Source: Picocystis sp. L7
Taxonomy: Eukaryota > Chlorophyta > Picocystophyceae > Picocystales > Picocystaceae
Assembly: GCA_020975725.1 (NCBI GenBank)
Contig: QXJR01000004.1
Span: forward strand, 434,001-498,000
DNA length: 64,000 nucleotides
Reading direction: 5' to 3'
The notes below the pieces were generated by a model that saw only the letters and a program-made list of their open reading frames with translations, ran no database searches and was not told where the DNA came from. Each line of letters starts with the position of its first letter. Position 1 is the first letter of the stretch. Positions 1 to 9,927 of the stretch are shown here, piece by piece. Made by a program: the position numbers and the translations under genes.

Positions 1-592
1 CTTCAAGTAGCATCTCTTTTTTCCAACTTCGCGATGTGTATTGTGCTTCAACAGTATCTACGTGGGACAAGACCCCAAGCAGGGAGGTTATGTCGATGGT
101 GTTCTTCTCCATTCGTTCATCTTGTCCGCGAAAGTGCCGTCCTTGGCCACCGTCTTCGTCCCCAGTTGGCAAGCATCCATGTGTGTTTCGTGCGTGGGGT
201 GCATCTGGAAGGGGGACCGAACGGCAGGCCTTTTGGGGATCCTTTTTCACTCGCAACGATCCCCTCCTCCCCGGTCCTTCCACCCTGGACCCAACCCGCC
301 CCGGTCGGATCCAATGGCCATTCCCTTTCCCTTCCGATGAAACCTGGATTTTCAAGGGAGGCCTTCGGGACACAGTCCCGATTCGGATCCCTATGAAACC
401 GAATCGAAAGGAAAGAGAACGGGTGGCGAGAGGGCATCGTCCTCGCGACGAACGTGCGCATCAGGTGGCGTCGCACGATCTCAGACCTGCGTTCCACGCG
501 TCCGGAGGGATCCCATCCAACGCAGGAGTGTTGGAAGAGGAGGTGGACGCGCTTCCATCGACGCCTGAAGGGTAGTAGGAGGAAGAACTGCG
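1..592. promoter_or_regulatory. Upstream region of the DP gene
   Basis: No gene is visible here. The last 400 bases are GC-rich and hold three GGATCC sites (near 239, 306 and 384) and a TCGAAAGG word near 404, the same words found ahead of many other genes in the window. It probably contains the promoter and 5' leader of the DP gene that starts at 593. Open frames exist on both strands but resemble no protein. Confidence 0.4.
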
Positions 593-1783
593 ATGGAAGG
601 CTCCCAAGAACAGCCCTCGGGACCCGACCCTTTCGAAGGCGCAGCAGAGCTACATGACGATCTGTTGCGCAACTTCGCCGAAACAGGCATGTACGACCTG
701 GCCAGTGATCTAGGCATCATCCAAAACGGACACCTGAGCGAGTTCTGGACGCCGCAGCCGGAAGAACGTGGCACTCACCCTACCTCAGGAACGCCTGCCG
801 GAACCAAGGGAGGAAACCTTCGCGGGAACGCATCAGGAAACAAACGACCAGGTGAAGCGGCTCGAGCCGCAGAAGCCGCGGCCAATGCGGCTCGAAAACG
901 ACTGGCAGAATCTACGCCGGGATACGTGGCACCGGAAACAAGAGGGGAAAGTCCTTCGGAACAAGAGGAGCTCCTCCAATCCAAAAGCAAGAAGTTGAAG
1001 AAAGGACACAAGCCCATGCAAGAAAAGACGGGAAAAGGACTCCGTCATTTTAGTATGAAAGTTTGTGAGAAGGTAGAGAGCAAGGGAAGGACAACATACA
1101 ACGAAGTTGCAGACGAGCTGGTTGGAGAGTTCACCAGTGGGGCTATGGGAGATGGGATCCAGTACGATGAAAAGAACATAAGGAGGAGGGTATATGATGC
1201 GTTGAATGTCCTGATGGCCATGGAAATCATCTCGAAAGATAAGAAGGAGATCCAGTGGAAAGGCCTGCCCTCCACAACAGATGCAGATATTGAGCAGATG
1301 AGGGCGGAAAGGCTGCGGAGTTTAGCTAGGTTTGAGAAAAAGAGGGCCTACTTAAACGAGCTTGTGGAGCAACATGACTCCCTCAAAGCCCTTCTGCAAA
1401 ACAACAGAGAGAATCCAAAGGCTGAGAGCACAACTGGTATTCATCTTCCTTTCATATTAGTTCAGACGAAACCCAATGCTACCATCGAGATTGAGATTTC
1501 GGAGGATATGCAGCTTGTTCATTTTGATTTCAATAACTCACCTTTTGAGATCCATGATGATAGTTATGTGTTGAAAAAGATGTCTGAAAAAGAGAAAACC
1601 TCGACAGGATATTTTGAGAATAGTGGACTTGGGGGGGAGGGTCAGGAATTCCTGCAGCAGGCAGAGTCTTCCGATCAGGCATTTTTGAACCAGGCAGCGG
1701 GCTTGAGTAGTCCAGCCAAACATCTCCCTCTAGATAGACTACAGGAAATGCACACCCCACCAAACACGTCTGGAAAACACTGA
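593..1783 (+). CDS. TFDP: DP transcription factor (E2F dimerization partner)
   Basis: 396 aa. DP proteins pair with E2F factors on DNA to control G1/S genes in the nucleus. After a disordered, Ala- and Gly-rich N-terminus (residues 1-140), the winged-helix DNA-binding domain (about 145-225) reads KGLRHFSMKVCEKV, with the family signature RRRVYDALNVLMAM. A leucine-rich coiled coil (about 235-275) and the beta-rich dimerization segment (about 285-330, TIEIEISEDMQLVHFDF) follow in the order normal for DP. The presence of a single RRVYDALNV signature and the DP-type coiled coil argue for DP rather than E2F. The ATG at 593 is the first in frame and no intron is needed. Length is usual for plant DP (about 290-390 aa). 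Confidence 0.92.
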   Translation: MEGSQEQPSGPDPFEGAAELHDDLLRNFAETGMYDLASDLGIIQNGHLSEFWTPQPEERGTHPTSGTPAGTKGGNLRGNASGNKRPGEAARAAEAAANAARKRLAESTPGYVAPETRGESPSEQEELLQSKSKKLKKGHKPMQEKTGKGLRHFSMKVCEKVESKGRTTYNEVADELVGEFTSGAMGDGIQYDEKNIRRRVYDALNVLMAMEIISKDKKEIQWKGLPSTTDADIEQMRAERLRSLARFEKKRAYLNELVEQHDSLKALLQNNRENPKAESTTGIHLPFILVQTKPNATIEIEISEDMQLVHFDFNNSPFEIHDDSYVLKKMSEKEKTSTGYFENSGLGGEGQEFLQQAESSDQAFLNQAAGLSSPAKHLPLDRLQEMHTPPNTSGKH

Positions 1784-2960
1784 CAGTGTTCCTTCATCTG
1801 TTCCAAGATGCAAATATCACCATTTTTTGACAGTTTCCAATGCATTGACAGCACTTTCTCACTTGTGGCCAAACAAATGGGTACTTCCTCTAGGAGAAGC
1901 ATCCTTTATTGCAGTAAATACTCTTCAGGTAGAGAAGACATTTGTTGCCCGTGCCATCGAATAATTATGCTTGGTCCGCAAAGTAGAGATTACGGAGCGG
2001 AGTGCGGTTGTAAATTTGATCTTTCCTGAAGATCTTTTCTGCTTTCAACCTAATTTGGCAAGCGTTGACTGTTTCGAGGGGAAGCACTTGAAGTCTTCGT
2101 TGTTGCCTTTCAAGTGAATAGACACCTTTCAACAGTCTGTAACCATGGAGCTGGGTTTACCAGGCCGCAGCGCTGAATGTTTCTATCGCATGGATTCATG
2201 TCATCCGCCCCGAAATTGTGCGCTCTGTTCTGAGTAAGCATCACCTCTTTGTTCTTCGTAAACACTTGTTGTCATTTTCAGAAGGGGCACGTAGTGCTTG
2301 GAATTTCCCAGGCTTGGTCTAAGCTTGCGACGCTTTGATTGCTCTTGTTTTCCATGGACCTGAACAACGAATGCCATGTAAAAATCTGCAACCAATGGCG
2401 CTAACCCATCAGCCGCCGTTCTGGAGTGAGTGGCAGTTTTGTACCCGAACGTTTCTGCCTGATTCATGCCTGTTATTCTCCTCCTTTCGGAAAGGCACTG
2501 GTTCTCCTGCCCCAGCACCCACCGCCGCATGGGATGCCCTTCCTCGTGCTTGCATGTAGATTTCACGCCCTTGGTACTGTCCACAGGATGGATCCCATGG
2601 GTGCCATCTCCTCCCCTTCATCACTTGGGATGGTGTTTGTCTCATGGATCTCTGGTCACTGGGTGGGAGACATGGCTTGTCCTCCTGTGGTGGGGATCCT
2701 CCTTCCAGGCTGTCCACCCACGTGGATCCACCCAGCCTCGGGTTCGTCCATCCTTCGAACCAGCTTCCCAAGTTGCATCCGGTACAGAAGGGGATCGGCT
2801 TCCAATGGAACCGGAAGGATCTCGGGACTGTACGTCCGTTCGATCGGGTTCGAAAGGGGGGACGAGTCCCGGATGTTCATGAGATCGACGAGTTGTGCGA
2901 AAAGCGAAGAGCGCACCACACGCACCAGGAAGCGCATGTGCGATCCCGAATTCGAGGGAA
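1784..2960. other. Intergenic: DP 3' end and SBNO promoter
   Basis: No gene is supported in this 1.2 kb. The first half is AT-richer and probably holds the DP 3' UTR. The second half, from about 2560, switches to the GC-rich style seen before other genes, with GGATCC at about 2589, 2695 and 2733 and TTCGAAAGGGGGG near 2849. Confidence 0.4.
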
Positions 2961-5900
2961 ATGGACTGGCGCAAACCTAGGGGAGAGGATGGTCTTCGAA
3001 GCATGATCGCACGGGCCATGGACTTCCTGCGATCCAAGCCCATCCCAAACCAGGACCTTCCGAAATACCAGGCGGAAGAAACTCCTTTCGAAGGATTGGA
3101 AGACGAAGTGGACGAAATCGAAGAGGACGTGGGAGAGACATTCGTAGAATACAAGCCGAGAAAAGTGAAGCTGGGTGAAAAACACCCGGGAGACATCGTA
3201 GAAACCGGGTCTCTGGCTTCCGTTGAACCTCCAGACGTTACATACGTTCCCGCCATTGAACCGATGGTGGAAAAAGAGAATGTGCTCTCTTCCCTACAAA
3301 TGGAAGCCATTATCTACGCATGCCAGAGATACGAAGTGAGGCTTCGTGATGGAAGAAGGGGAGGGTTTTTCCTGGGAGATGGCGCCGGAGTCGGCAAAGG
3401 AAGAACCATCGCTGGCTTGCTGATGGAAAATTGGCTGCTTGGAAGGAGAAAATCACTCTGGATCTCAGCCAGCGCGGATCTAGCCTTCGATGCAAGGCGA
3501 GACCTGGATGATGTGGATGCCAAACGAATACCTATTTATGAGTTGAAGAAGCTTCCGTATGGACCCATCCCAGCCGAGGAAGGGGTCTTGTTTCTCACAT
3601 ACTCTGCCCTCATCTCTAAGAATTTGCATGGCAGGTCAAGGCTTTCCCAAATCATAGAATGGCTTGGGGAGGACTTCGATGGTTTGATCATTTTCGACGA
3701 GAGCCATAAGGCGAAGAACTTGCTTCCAGATAATCAGGGCAAAGCCCAACCGACGCAAACTGCATTGGCAGTTGTCAAATTGCAAGACACACTCCGAAAC
3801 TGTAGAGTGTTGTATTGCAGCGCCACGGGTGCTACCGAACCAAGAAACATGGGATACATGGTGAGGCTGGGGCTTTGGGGGCAAAGAGACTCTGGTTTCG
3901 AGAATTTTAAGCATTTCTTGACATCTGTCACAGAATACAGACTGAGTGTGTTGGAAATGGTCGCAATGGAGATGAAGGCAAGAGGGATGTATTTGTCACG
4001 CAGCTTATCATACAAAGGCGCTGATTTTGACATGGTCAATGTCATGCTTAGTAACCATATGAAGACGATGTATGAAGAATCTGCGAGGATGTGGTGTGAT
4101 TTATATGACTTTCTTCAGTCTGGAGAATTTCTAGAGTTTGTTGAGGACAAGAAAGTCAATCAATTGTTTTGGGCATCCCATCAACGCTTTTTCAGGTCCA
4201 TGTGCATTGCTGCAAAGGTACCAGCAGTCGTGGATGAAGCATGCAAGGCATTGAGGGCAGGACACTGTGTGGTCATTGGTCTTCAGAGCACTGGTGAAGC
4301 CAGGATGCAAGACGCAGTCGATAAAGAAGGGACCTTTGAGTTTGATAACTTTTTGTCTGGGCCTCAAGAAATTCTCAAGCATACACTTGAAGCTGTGTTC
4401 AAAGCTGCTCAGTTGGATGTGTCTCGGCTCGGGAAACGGAAACAAAGATCGACAGGCAAAGGTCACCGGCACCAGAAGATGATCTGCTTTAGGAATGAAA
4501 ACGATACAGCATGGATCGTCCAGAGTTCCGATAGTGAACATGAAGATGATGGAATAATCGAGGTAGATAGTGACTCTGAGTTGTCTCACCCAGGGCTGTC
4601 TGTGGATGGGTCGTCAAAACAGCCAACTCCCGGTTTGCTGCGTGCTGCAGAAATCTTCATAGACAGGGTCCACTCTATGAACCTGCCCACCAACCCTCTT
4701 GATGATATCATTGATCGACTGTCAGGTCCCGGCTTTGTAGCAGAGATGACTGGACGTCAAAACGTTATGCTTCGCTCAGGACAGGGAGCGATTGTCCGAG
4801 CGAGAAACAGTGCGACAGAAGTATCCAGTGCGGACCTGAATCTTCACGAACGAAATCTCTTTCAGTCCGGAGAGAAAATCGTCGCGATCATTTCTGAGGC
4901 TGCATCTACAGGCATTTCGCTCCAGGCTGACAAAAGAGCTCGTAATCAGCTCAAACGCATTCATATTACTTTGGAGCTTCCTTGGAGTGCAGATCGTGCC
5001 ATGCAACAACTTGGCCGTACACACCGCAGTAATCAAACTTCCTGTCCGAGATTCCGCTTGTTGATAACAGACCTCGGTGGTGAAAGTCGGTTTGCAGCCG
5101 CAGTGGCCAGGCGACTGGAGAGCATGGGAGCACTCACTCAAGGTGATCGACGCGCAGGACCAGTTGTATCAACTCTCTCGGCCTTTAACTTCCAGGATAA
5201 GTGGGGGGAAAGGGCGTTATGTTCATTATATAATGTTGTGCTGGAAAGGGAAAAACCCAGGGTTGTACCACCCAGGTGTCTTTCATTGGATGACCACCTT
5301 GGAATCAAGTCTTTTTGCAGCAATATTCGAAGATTATTCTGCGGGATTGGGCTATGTATCACTGTTGCTGGTTCTGGCGAAGAAACCAAATGTCGAGAAA
5401 ATGGAAGAGAAGCCCGTCGAATCCCACGCTTTCTGAATCGGCTGCTTGGTCTTGCGCCAGATGACCAACAACTCGTGTTTTCCTACTTTGTAGATGTGCA
5501 TAAGGAGGTAGTGCGGGTGGCCAAGTTATCTGGTCAGTTCGATGCTGGTGTGTCATTTCTACAGTCTGATGTGGTGATGCTGTTGAGACCTCCACAATTG
5601 CTCTTATCGGACAATGATTCAGGTTGCAATACTCTTTATTATTCTTTCCGTGTTGATAGAGGAATATGTTGGGACAAGGCCGCGCAGATGTTAGCAAAGC
5701 ATATGGAAGCGCTGGCAGCAGGCCGGAGGCTTGTGCTGTCGAGAAGGACGCAGATTATCTTGGATGATGAAGAAGAAGGCGAAGGCATGGTGCTGGTCCC
5801 ATACCATGAACAAGGTGCACCAGGGGTCGAGGAAAACGGTCAAGCCAACGACACTTTTGGGTCTGGCTTCTACGAGTCGGTAGGATCAGGGGGCGCAAAG

Positions 5901-6380
5901 CGGATGCTGCTGGCACTGGAGAATGACAATCCTGACACCGACCCAAGGTTTCGGACATACCAAATTTTTAAGCCCCACTTAGGTTTACAGAGCAGGTACT
6001 TTTACCAGTCAAACCTGAAGGATCACTGGCAGAAGGTAAAGGACACATCTAGAGCCAAACGCATGTGGAATGCTGAATATCGACGCACGGAAAACAGGTG
6101 CTTGCACAGGCAGTGCAAGCGAGAGCATTGCTCCTTTGGTCGGAGGGTCATCGATGTACATATTATCAGTGGCGTTGTATTGCAGCTCTGGAACATGATA
6201 AAGAATCACTGTGAAGGCCCAGACCCGAAGACAGCAACCAAACTCAATATTGTGAGATTTGAATATTTGGACAAGAGCACAGGAGATGTAGAAGGAATTC
6301 AGAAAAGTTTGATAGGCATTCGAGTCAGTCCTGACATCGTTCCTCGACTCCGGGAAAGTATACACAATCGGAGTGCTTAG
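2961..6380 (+). CDS. SBNO: Strawberry notch (SBNO/FORGETTER1-type) helicase-like protein
   Basis: 1,139 aa from the ATG at 2961; the frame is open from a stop at 2880, with only a GTG before that ATG. SBNO proteins are SF2-like ATPases that act on chromatin in the nucleus; the plant member FGT1 works with remodelers. The ATP-binding loop reads GDGAGVGKGRT, followed by a DESH box (FDESHKAKN) and SATGATEPRNMGY. The C-terminal helicase half is clear: ISEAASTGISLQAD, then LPWSADRAMQQLGRTHRSNQ. An acidic insert (near DSEHEDD) separates the two halves. I see no PHD finger, which plant FGT1 carries. Its 3' end converges with the release-factor gene, 119 bp away. Confidence 0.93.
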   Translation: MDWRKPRGEDGLRSMIARAMDFLRSKPIPNQDLPKYQAEETPFEGLEDEVDEIEEDVGETFVEYKPRKVKLGEKHPGDIVETGSLASVEPPDVTYVPAIEPMVEKENVLSSLQMEAIIYACQRYEVRLRDGRRGGFFLGDGAGVGKGRTIAGLLMENWLLGRRKSLWISASADLAFDARRDLDDVDAKRIPIYELKKLPYGPIPAEEGVLFLTYSALISKNLHGRSRLSQIIEWLGEDFDGLIIFDESHKAKNLLPDNQGKAQPTQTALAVVKLQDTLRNCRVLYCSATGATEPRNMGYMVRLGLWGQRDSGFENFKHFLTSVTEYRLSVLEMVAMEMKARGMYLSRSLSYKGADFDMVNVMLSNHMKTMYEESARMWCDLYDFLQSGEFLEFVEDKKVNQLFWASHQRFFRSMCIAAKVPAVVDEACKALRAGHCVVIGLQSTGEARMQDAVDKEGTFEFDNFLSGPQEILKHTLEAVFKAAQLDVSRLGKRKQRSTGKGHRHQKMICFRNENDTAWIVQSSDSEHEDDGIIEVDSDSELSHPGLSVDGSSKQPTPGLLRAAEIFIDRVHSMNLPTNPLDDIIDRLSGPGFVAEMTGRQNVMLRSGQGAIVRARNSATEVSSADLNLHERNLFQSGEKIVAIISEAASTGISLQADKRARNQLKRIHITLELPWSADRAMQQLGRTHRSNQTSCPRFRLLITDLGGESRFAAAVARRLESMGALTQGDRRAGPVVSTLSAFNFQDKWGERALCSLYNVVLEREKPRVVPPRCLSLDDHLGIKSFCSNIRRLFCGIGLCITVAGSGEETKCRENGREARRIPRFLNRLLGLAPDDQQLVFSYFVDVHKEVVRVAKLSGQFDAGVSFLQSDVVMLLRPPQLLLSDNDSGCNTLYYSFRVDRGICWDKAAQMLAKHMEALAAGRRLVLSRRTQIILDDEEEGEGMVLVPYHEQGAPGVEENGQANDTFGSGFYESVGSGGAKRMLLALENDNPDTDPRFRTYQIFKPHLGLQSRYFYQSNLKDHWQKVKDTSRAKRMWNAEYRRTENRCLHRQCKREHCSFGRRVIDVHIISGVVLQLWNMIKNHCEGPDPKTATKLNIVRFEYLDKSTGDVEGIQKSLIGIRVSPDIVPRLRESIHNRSA

Positions 6381-6499
6381 GTTCACCAGCATCCCTGAGA
6401 ATTTATTGTTATCAAGCCGCGCGGGAATACTCGCATTCTTCCATTGTCGAGCCTTGTGTTGCGTCACAGAATTTCGCCGTTGCTCTGCTTCTTGTCTCT

Positions 6500-7192
6500 T
6501 CACCAATCTTTCCTGCGCCTTTCACTCTTCTTTTGAGCATTTTTTTTCTTCTCCTTAATCCTGGACTCGTTGTAGGTACGGGCAAGTTTTTTTGCCCTCT
6601 TGAGTCTGTCTGCAGAAGGTTCAGGAGGGGGGGTGCTTGCATCTAGGACCATGTGCTGCACTTTCTCAAGAGCATCCTCCAAGTTTTTCTGTTGCGTTCT
6701 GTATCGCGAGGAGGTGACGATCAGTTCTCCTTCTCTGTTGATCCTATTCCTTTCCGCTTCCATCAGTTTCGCTTTGGCTCTTTCGGGTAGCCAATTCGCT
6801 TGTTCAACGTTGAACCTCAGCTCCGCTTTCGTGTTCACTTTGTTTACGTTTTGTCCGCCTGGTCCCGAGCTTCTCACGAACTGCACTTGGAAGTATTCTT
6901 TTTTCACCTTTCCCGTGAACACTTCATACTTTTCCCCCGCAACTTCCACTGTTTGGAACGCCGATCGTGCGAGCGTACGGCTCCCATGCCAGTGTCGAAC
7001 GAACACGCCTGCAGTTCCTTCGCACCTCCCTCTTCCCACATGTACACGACGACCGCCGTCGTGCTTGATCCCCGTTCCCATTCCTTCGTGTCTGTGGCAT
7101 CCTCCTTGCACCTTCCATCGCCTCGTTCCTCTCGCGAACTGCGACCAAACGCGTGTGGCGCCTCGCCACACCGCAGGTAATGCGGTGCGCAT
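6500..7192 (-). CDS. ICT1/ArfB-type organellar peptidyl-tRNA hydrolase (release-factor-like)
   Basis: 230 aa. Proteins of this family rescue stalled organellar ribosomes by hydrolysing peptidyl-tRNA. The catalytic GGQ is present (RSSGPGGQNVNKVNTKAEL), followed by the family's INREGELIVTSSRYRTQ and a Lys/Arg-rich tail that binds the mRNA channel. The codon-recognition domain of full release factors is absent, as expected. I chose the ATG at 7192; the first ~60 residues are Arg-rich, lack acidic residues at the start and look like a mitochondrial presequence. The frame upstream holds only a GTG. A small intron in this N-terminal part cannot be excluded. Confidence 0.85.
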   Translation of the reverse strand: MRTALPAVWRGATRVWSQFARGTRRWKVQGGCHRHEGMGTGIKHDGGRRVHVGRGRCEGTAGVFVRHWHGSRTLARSAFQTVEVAGEKYEVFTGKVKKEYFQVQFVRSSGPGGQNVNKVNTKAELRFNVEQANWLPERAKAKLMEAERNRINREGELIVTSSRYRTQQKNLEDALEKVQHMVLDASTPPPEPSADRLKRAKKLARTYNESRIKEKKKNAQKKSERRRKDW

Positions 7193-9265
7193 GTTCGCTT
7201 CCACGTCTTCTTCTCACCTGGATTCATTCCCAAAGGGATGGAGGAGACTTGACTGGACAAAGGAGACGATAGACCGATCTGTTCAGTTGGACGACCTGCC
7301 CCGTATTGGGGGAGAACCAGACATCCGTTCGAGGCCGAGACCAAGTGGGTCCTTGACGAAGATGCCAGGAATGCAACATTGGACATCCCGAACGAAGACG
7401 AATCCGAAGATTCAAACACGTGCAGGGCAATGAGGGTCAAAGAATGTCGTCGAACAAACAACAGATCTCCTTCAAGAAAACACGGATCGCCATGAATGGC
7501 ACACACGCCTCACCTCTAAAACGTATTTTCCTTTGCCCAATCACCTTGACACGCTTCTCCAAACTTGGAGTTGCACTATGTCCTCGACCCAACTGCATTG
7601 CTGAAGGCAAAACGTCCTCGAAAATCGACATGGAACCAATTCGGACTTGCCAAGCTCAATCCATCAAAATGTGCAACGCTATCACAACGACCGGAAGAGT
7701 TACAAGCTCACATAAAGGGACAAATTACGCCCTCAATGCGAAAGGTTCCTTTTTGCAAATAGATCATCGGAGAAAAATTCAAACTCGCTGTCCCTTTCGA
7801 AACGATCCACGCTCCCCGATGTCCAAGGTAGAAGAACTACGAATCAAACTCATGGTGCTTTCAAACTTGCACCACCGAGTGTCATTGACACGTCCTTGTG
7901 ATGCACGTACCAAGACAAACACATTGCACTTTGGACGTACTTGGTGTTGCGATCAAGGTCACAACATTGACAACGGCGAGACCTAGCCGTCTAGCGTTGT
8001 TGCTTCCGTTGTGGTGTTAACGGTGTGTACAAGGAGAGCAATTGCCCTCTAGGATATTGCTGTGCAAGACGAAGTGAAGGGTCGACTTCTTGCTTGATAA
8101 AGAATTACGGGTCTTCCTTGAATCGAAGGAGACACACAAGGCATACCTTGGCGAGTCATGGCAATGCACCGTATCGGAATGTGCATCACTTTGCACTTCG
8201 ACAATCGACAGCATCCTAGTTCATAAGAGACACATTCAAAGTTATCTTTCCAAAAGCCGAATCATAAAAAACCGAACACCCTTTTGATTGCGAGAGCATC
8301 GCATTCCGAATAGAAACATGAGCAACGTACAACGGACGACTTGTCAAGCGCTTGCACATTCTTTCATGGGCACCCTATCTCAACAACGTACGAAGGAAAA
8401 ATTCGAGCGGAAGGAGCCATGCTGCATCCTCTTGGCGTTGGCTCTCGTGTTTTTCGTCGTCCATGTTGTTATCCCACGGTCTCTTGCCCTACAACTCGTG
8501 TGGTGGTAGGTATTGACGTAGGGATTTGCATTCATGCTTCGTTGTACGCATCGGGGGGGGGGGATGAATCTCGGTGCGAACTGCTCATTGAACATCCTTC
8601 GCATGTTGTTACTTCGACTTTGGGATGACGGTGGGACGCGTGGTTTATGGAGCGTGATGATCGGTTGGATGATTGCTCTCACTTCCCTCCTTGCCGGACA
8701 CTTCCTTTGGGCGCACTTGTATTCCACGTGACTCACGTTCCCTCCTCCACATTTCCACTTCGTCCCGTTCGATCCGCTCGCCTTCTCACTCGTTCGGGTT
8801 CGAGTTCGTTCTTCGCTTGTGGGTGTTTGCTCTACCCTTGTATCCGGGTGCGAGGGGGCACCTCGTTTTCTTGGCCATTGGGATGGAGGCCTTCTCCGGT
8901 TGTGCTCGCAGAGAGGCTGTTCTGGTTTGAACGGTGGGATGGAACCCATCGGAAGGGGTTCGGTGATCGGGGTGGGGTCGATCCCATCCCTTTCATCCCC
9001 CGAGCCGACCGACCCGGACCCACCCATTCCAACGGTCCGATTGGATTTCTCCATCCATCCTCCCGCCTTGATGGGGACGGAGAGGATCCACCGGGGAGCC
9101 AGAAGGAGGATCCAGTCCGATCGAAAGGGAATTCCAGGTCCGATCGAAAGGGAGGGTGTGTTTCCGATCGAAGGAAGGGAGGGAAGGACGTCGGACCGTG
9201 CCGCACAACCAACACGTGCGCTTCTCCCAGCGCCACTGCAACGCTTTGAAGTGCACCGCGAAAGC
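7193..9265. other. Long gap between ICT1-like and NF-YB genes
   Basis: About 2 kb with no supportable gene. From 7430 to 8500 the sequence is AT-richer and carries only short frames without family resemblance. A G run lies near 8552-8563. From about 8720 the GC-rich promoter style returns, with GGATCC near 9086 and 9108 and two copies of TCCGATCGAAAGGGA (near 9117 and 9139) ahead of NF-YB. Confidence 0.35.
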
Positions 9266-9927
9266 ATGAGCGTGGTTCCTGGGAGTCCCAACGGATCTGG
9301 AGACGGAGGGAGGGACGACGACGAAAGGGGATGCGTCAGGGAACAAGACCGATTCCTGCCCATCGCCAACATCAGCCGGATCATGAAACGTGCGCTGCCT
9401 TCCAACGCCAAAATTGCCAAAGACGCCAAGGAAACGGTCCAGGAATGCGTCTCCGAATACATCAGCTTCATCACCAGCGAGTACGTGACGCAAAAAAAAA
9501 AGAGATGCAAGAAAAAGCAGGACGAGACGAAACCGCCGCGAGAAGAGAGAGAAAAAAACGAACGAGGATAAACACAAATCCGACACCCGCAAGTCGATAG
9601 AAGGAAAGAACTGACCAGAAACAACGTTCCGCGACGCAGAGCGAGCGACAAGTGTCAAAGAGAAAAGAGAAAGACCATCAACGGGGACGACCTGTTGTGG
9701 GCGATGAGCACCCTAGGCTTCGAGGATTACGTGGAACCACTCAAGGCGTACCTGCACAGGTTTAGAGAGGTAAGCCAGGCAGCTGCGAGGGACGAACATG
9801 TCCAGTCGCGATCGTGAACGCCAGGACTGACCATGTGTGTCGAATGTGAATGTAAACCGAACAGATGGAGGGAGAGAAAGCCAACCAAGGGAAGCCTAGC
9901 GACGAAGAAGGCGGTACCAAAAAGTAG
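9266..9927 (+). CDS. NF-YB: NF-YB (CCAAT-binding factor subunit B)
   Basis: 135 aa from exons 9266-9480, 9640-9769 and 9865-9927. NF-YB pairs with NF-YC through a histone fold and, with NF-YA, binds CCAAT boxes in promoters. The joined exons give [20 protein letters not shown], then [39 protein letters not shown] and [14 protein letters not shown], an almost perfect match to the plant domain. Splice sites are gtacgtga...gcag and gtaagcc...acag; without splicing the frame breaks inside the histone fold. The tail is short ([10 protein letters not shown]..., ending GGTKK). The protein is little more than the conserved domain plus a Gly/Asp-rich N-terminus. Confidence 0.95.

Noticed and set aside
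8380-9651. Minus-strand open frame of about 423 codons
   Set aside because: It runs antisense across the NF-YB first exon and intron and has low-complexity Ser/Phe-rich and Arg-rich stretches without homology.
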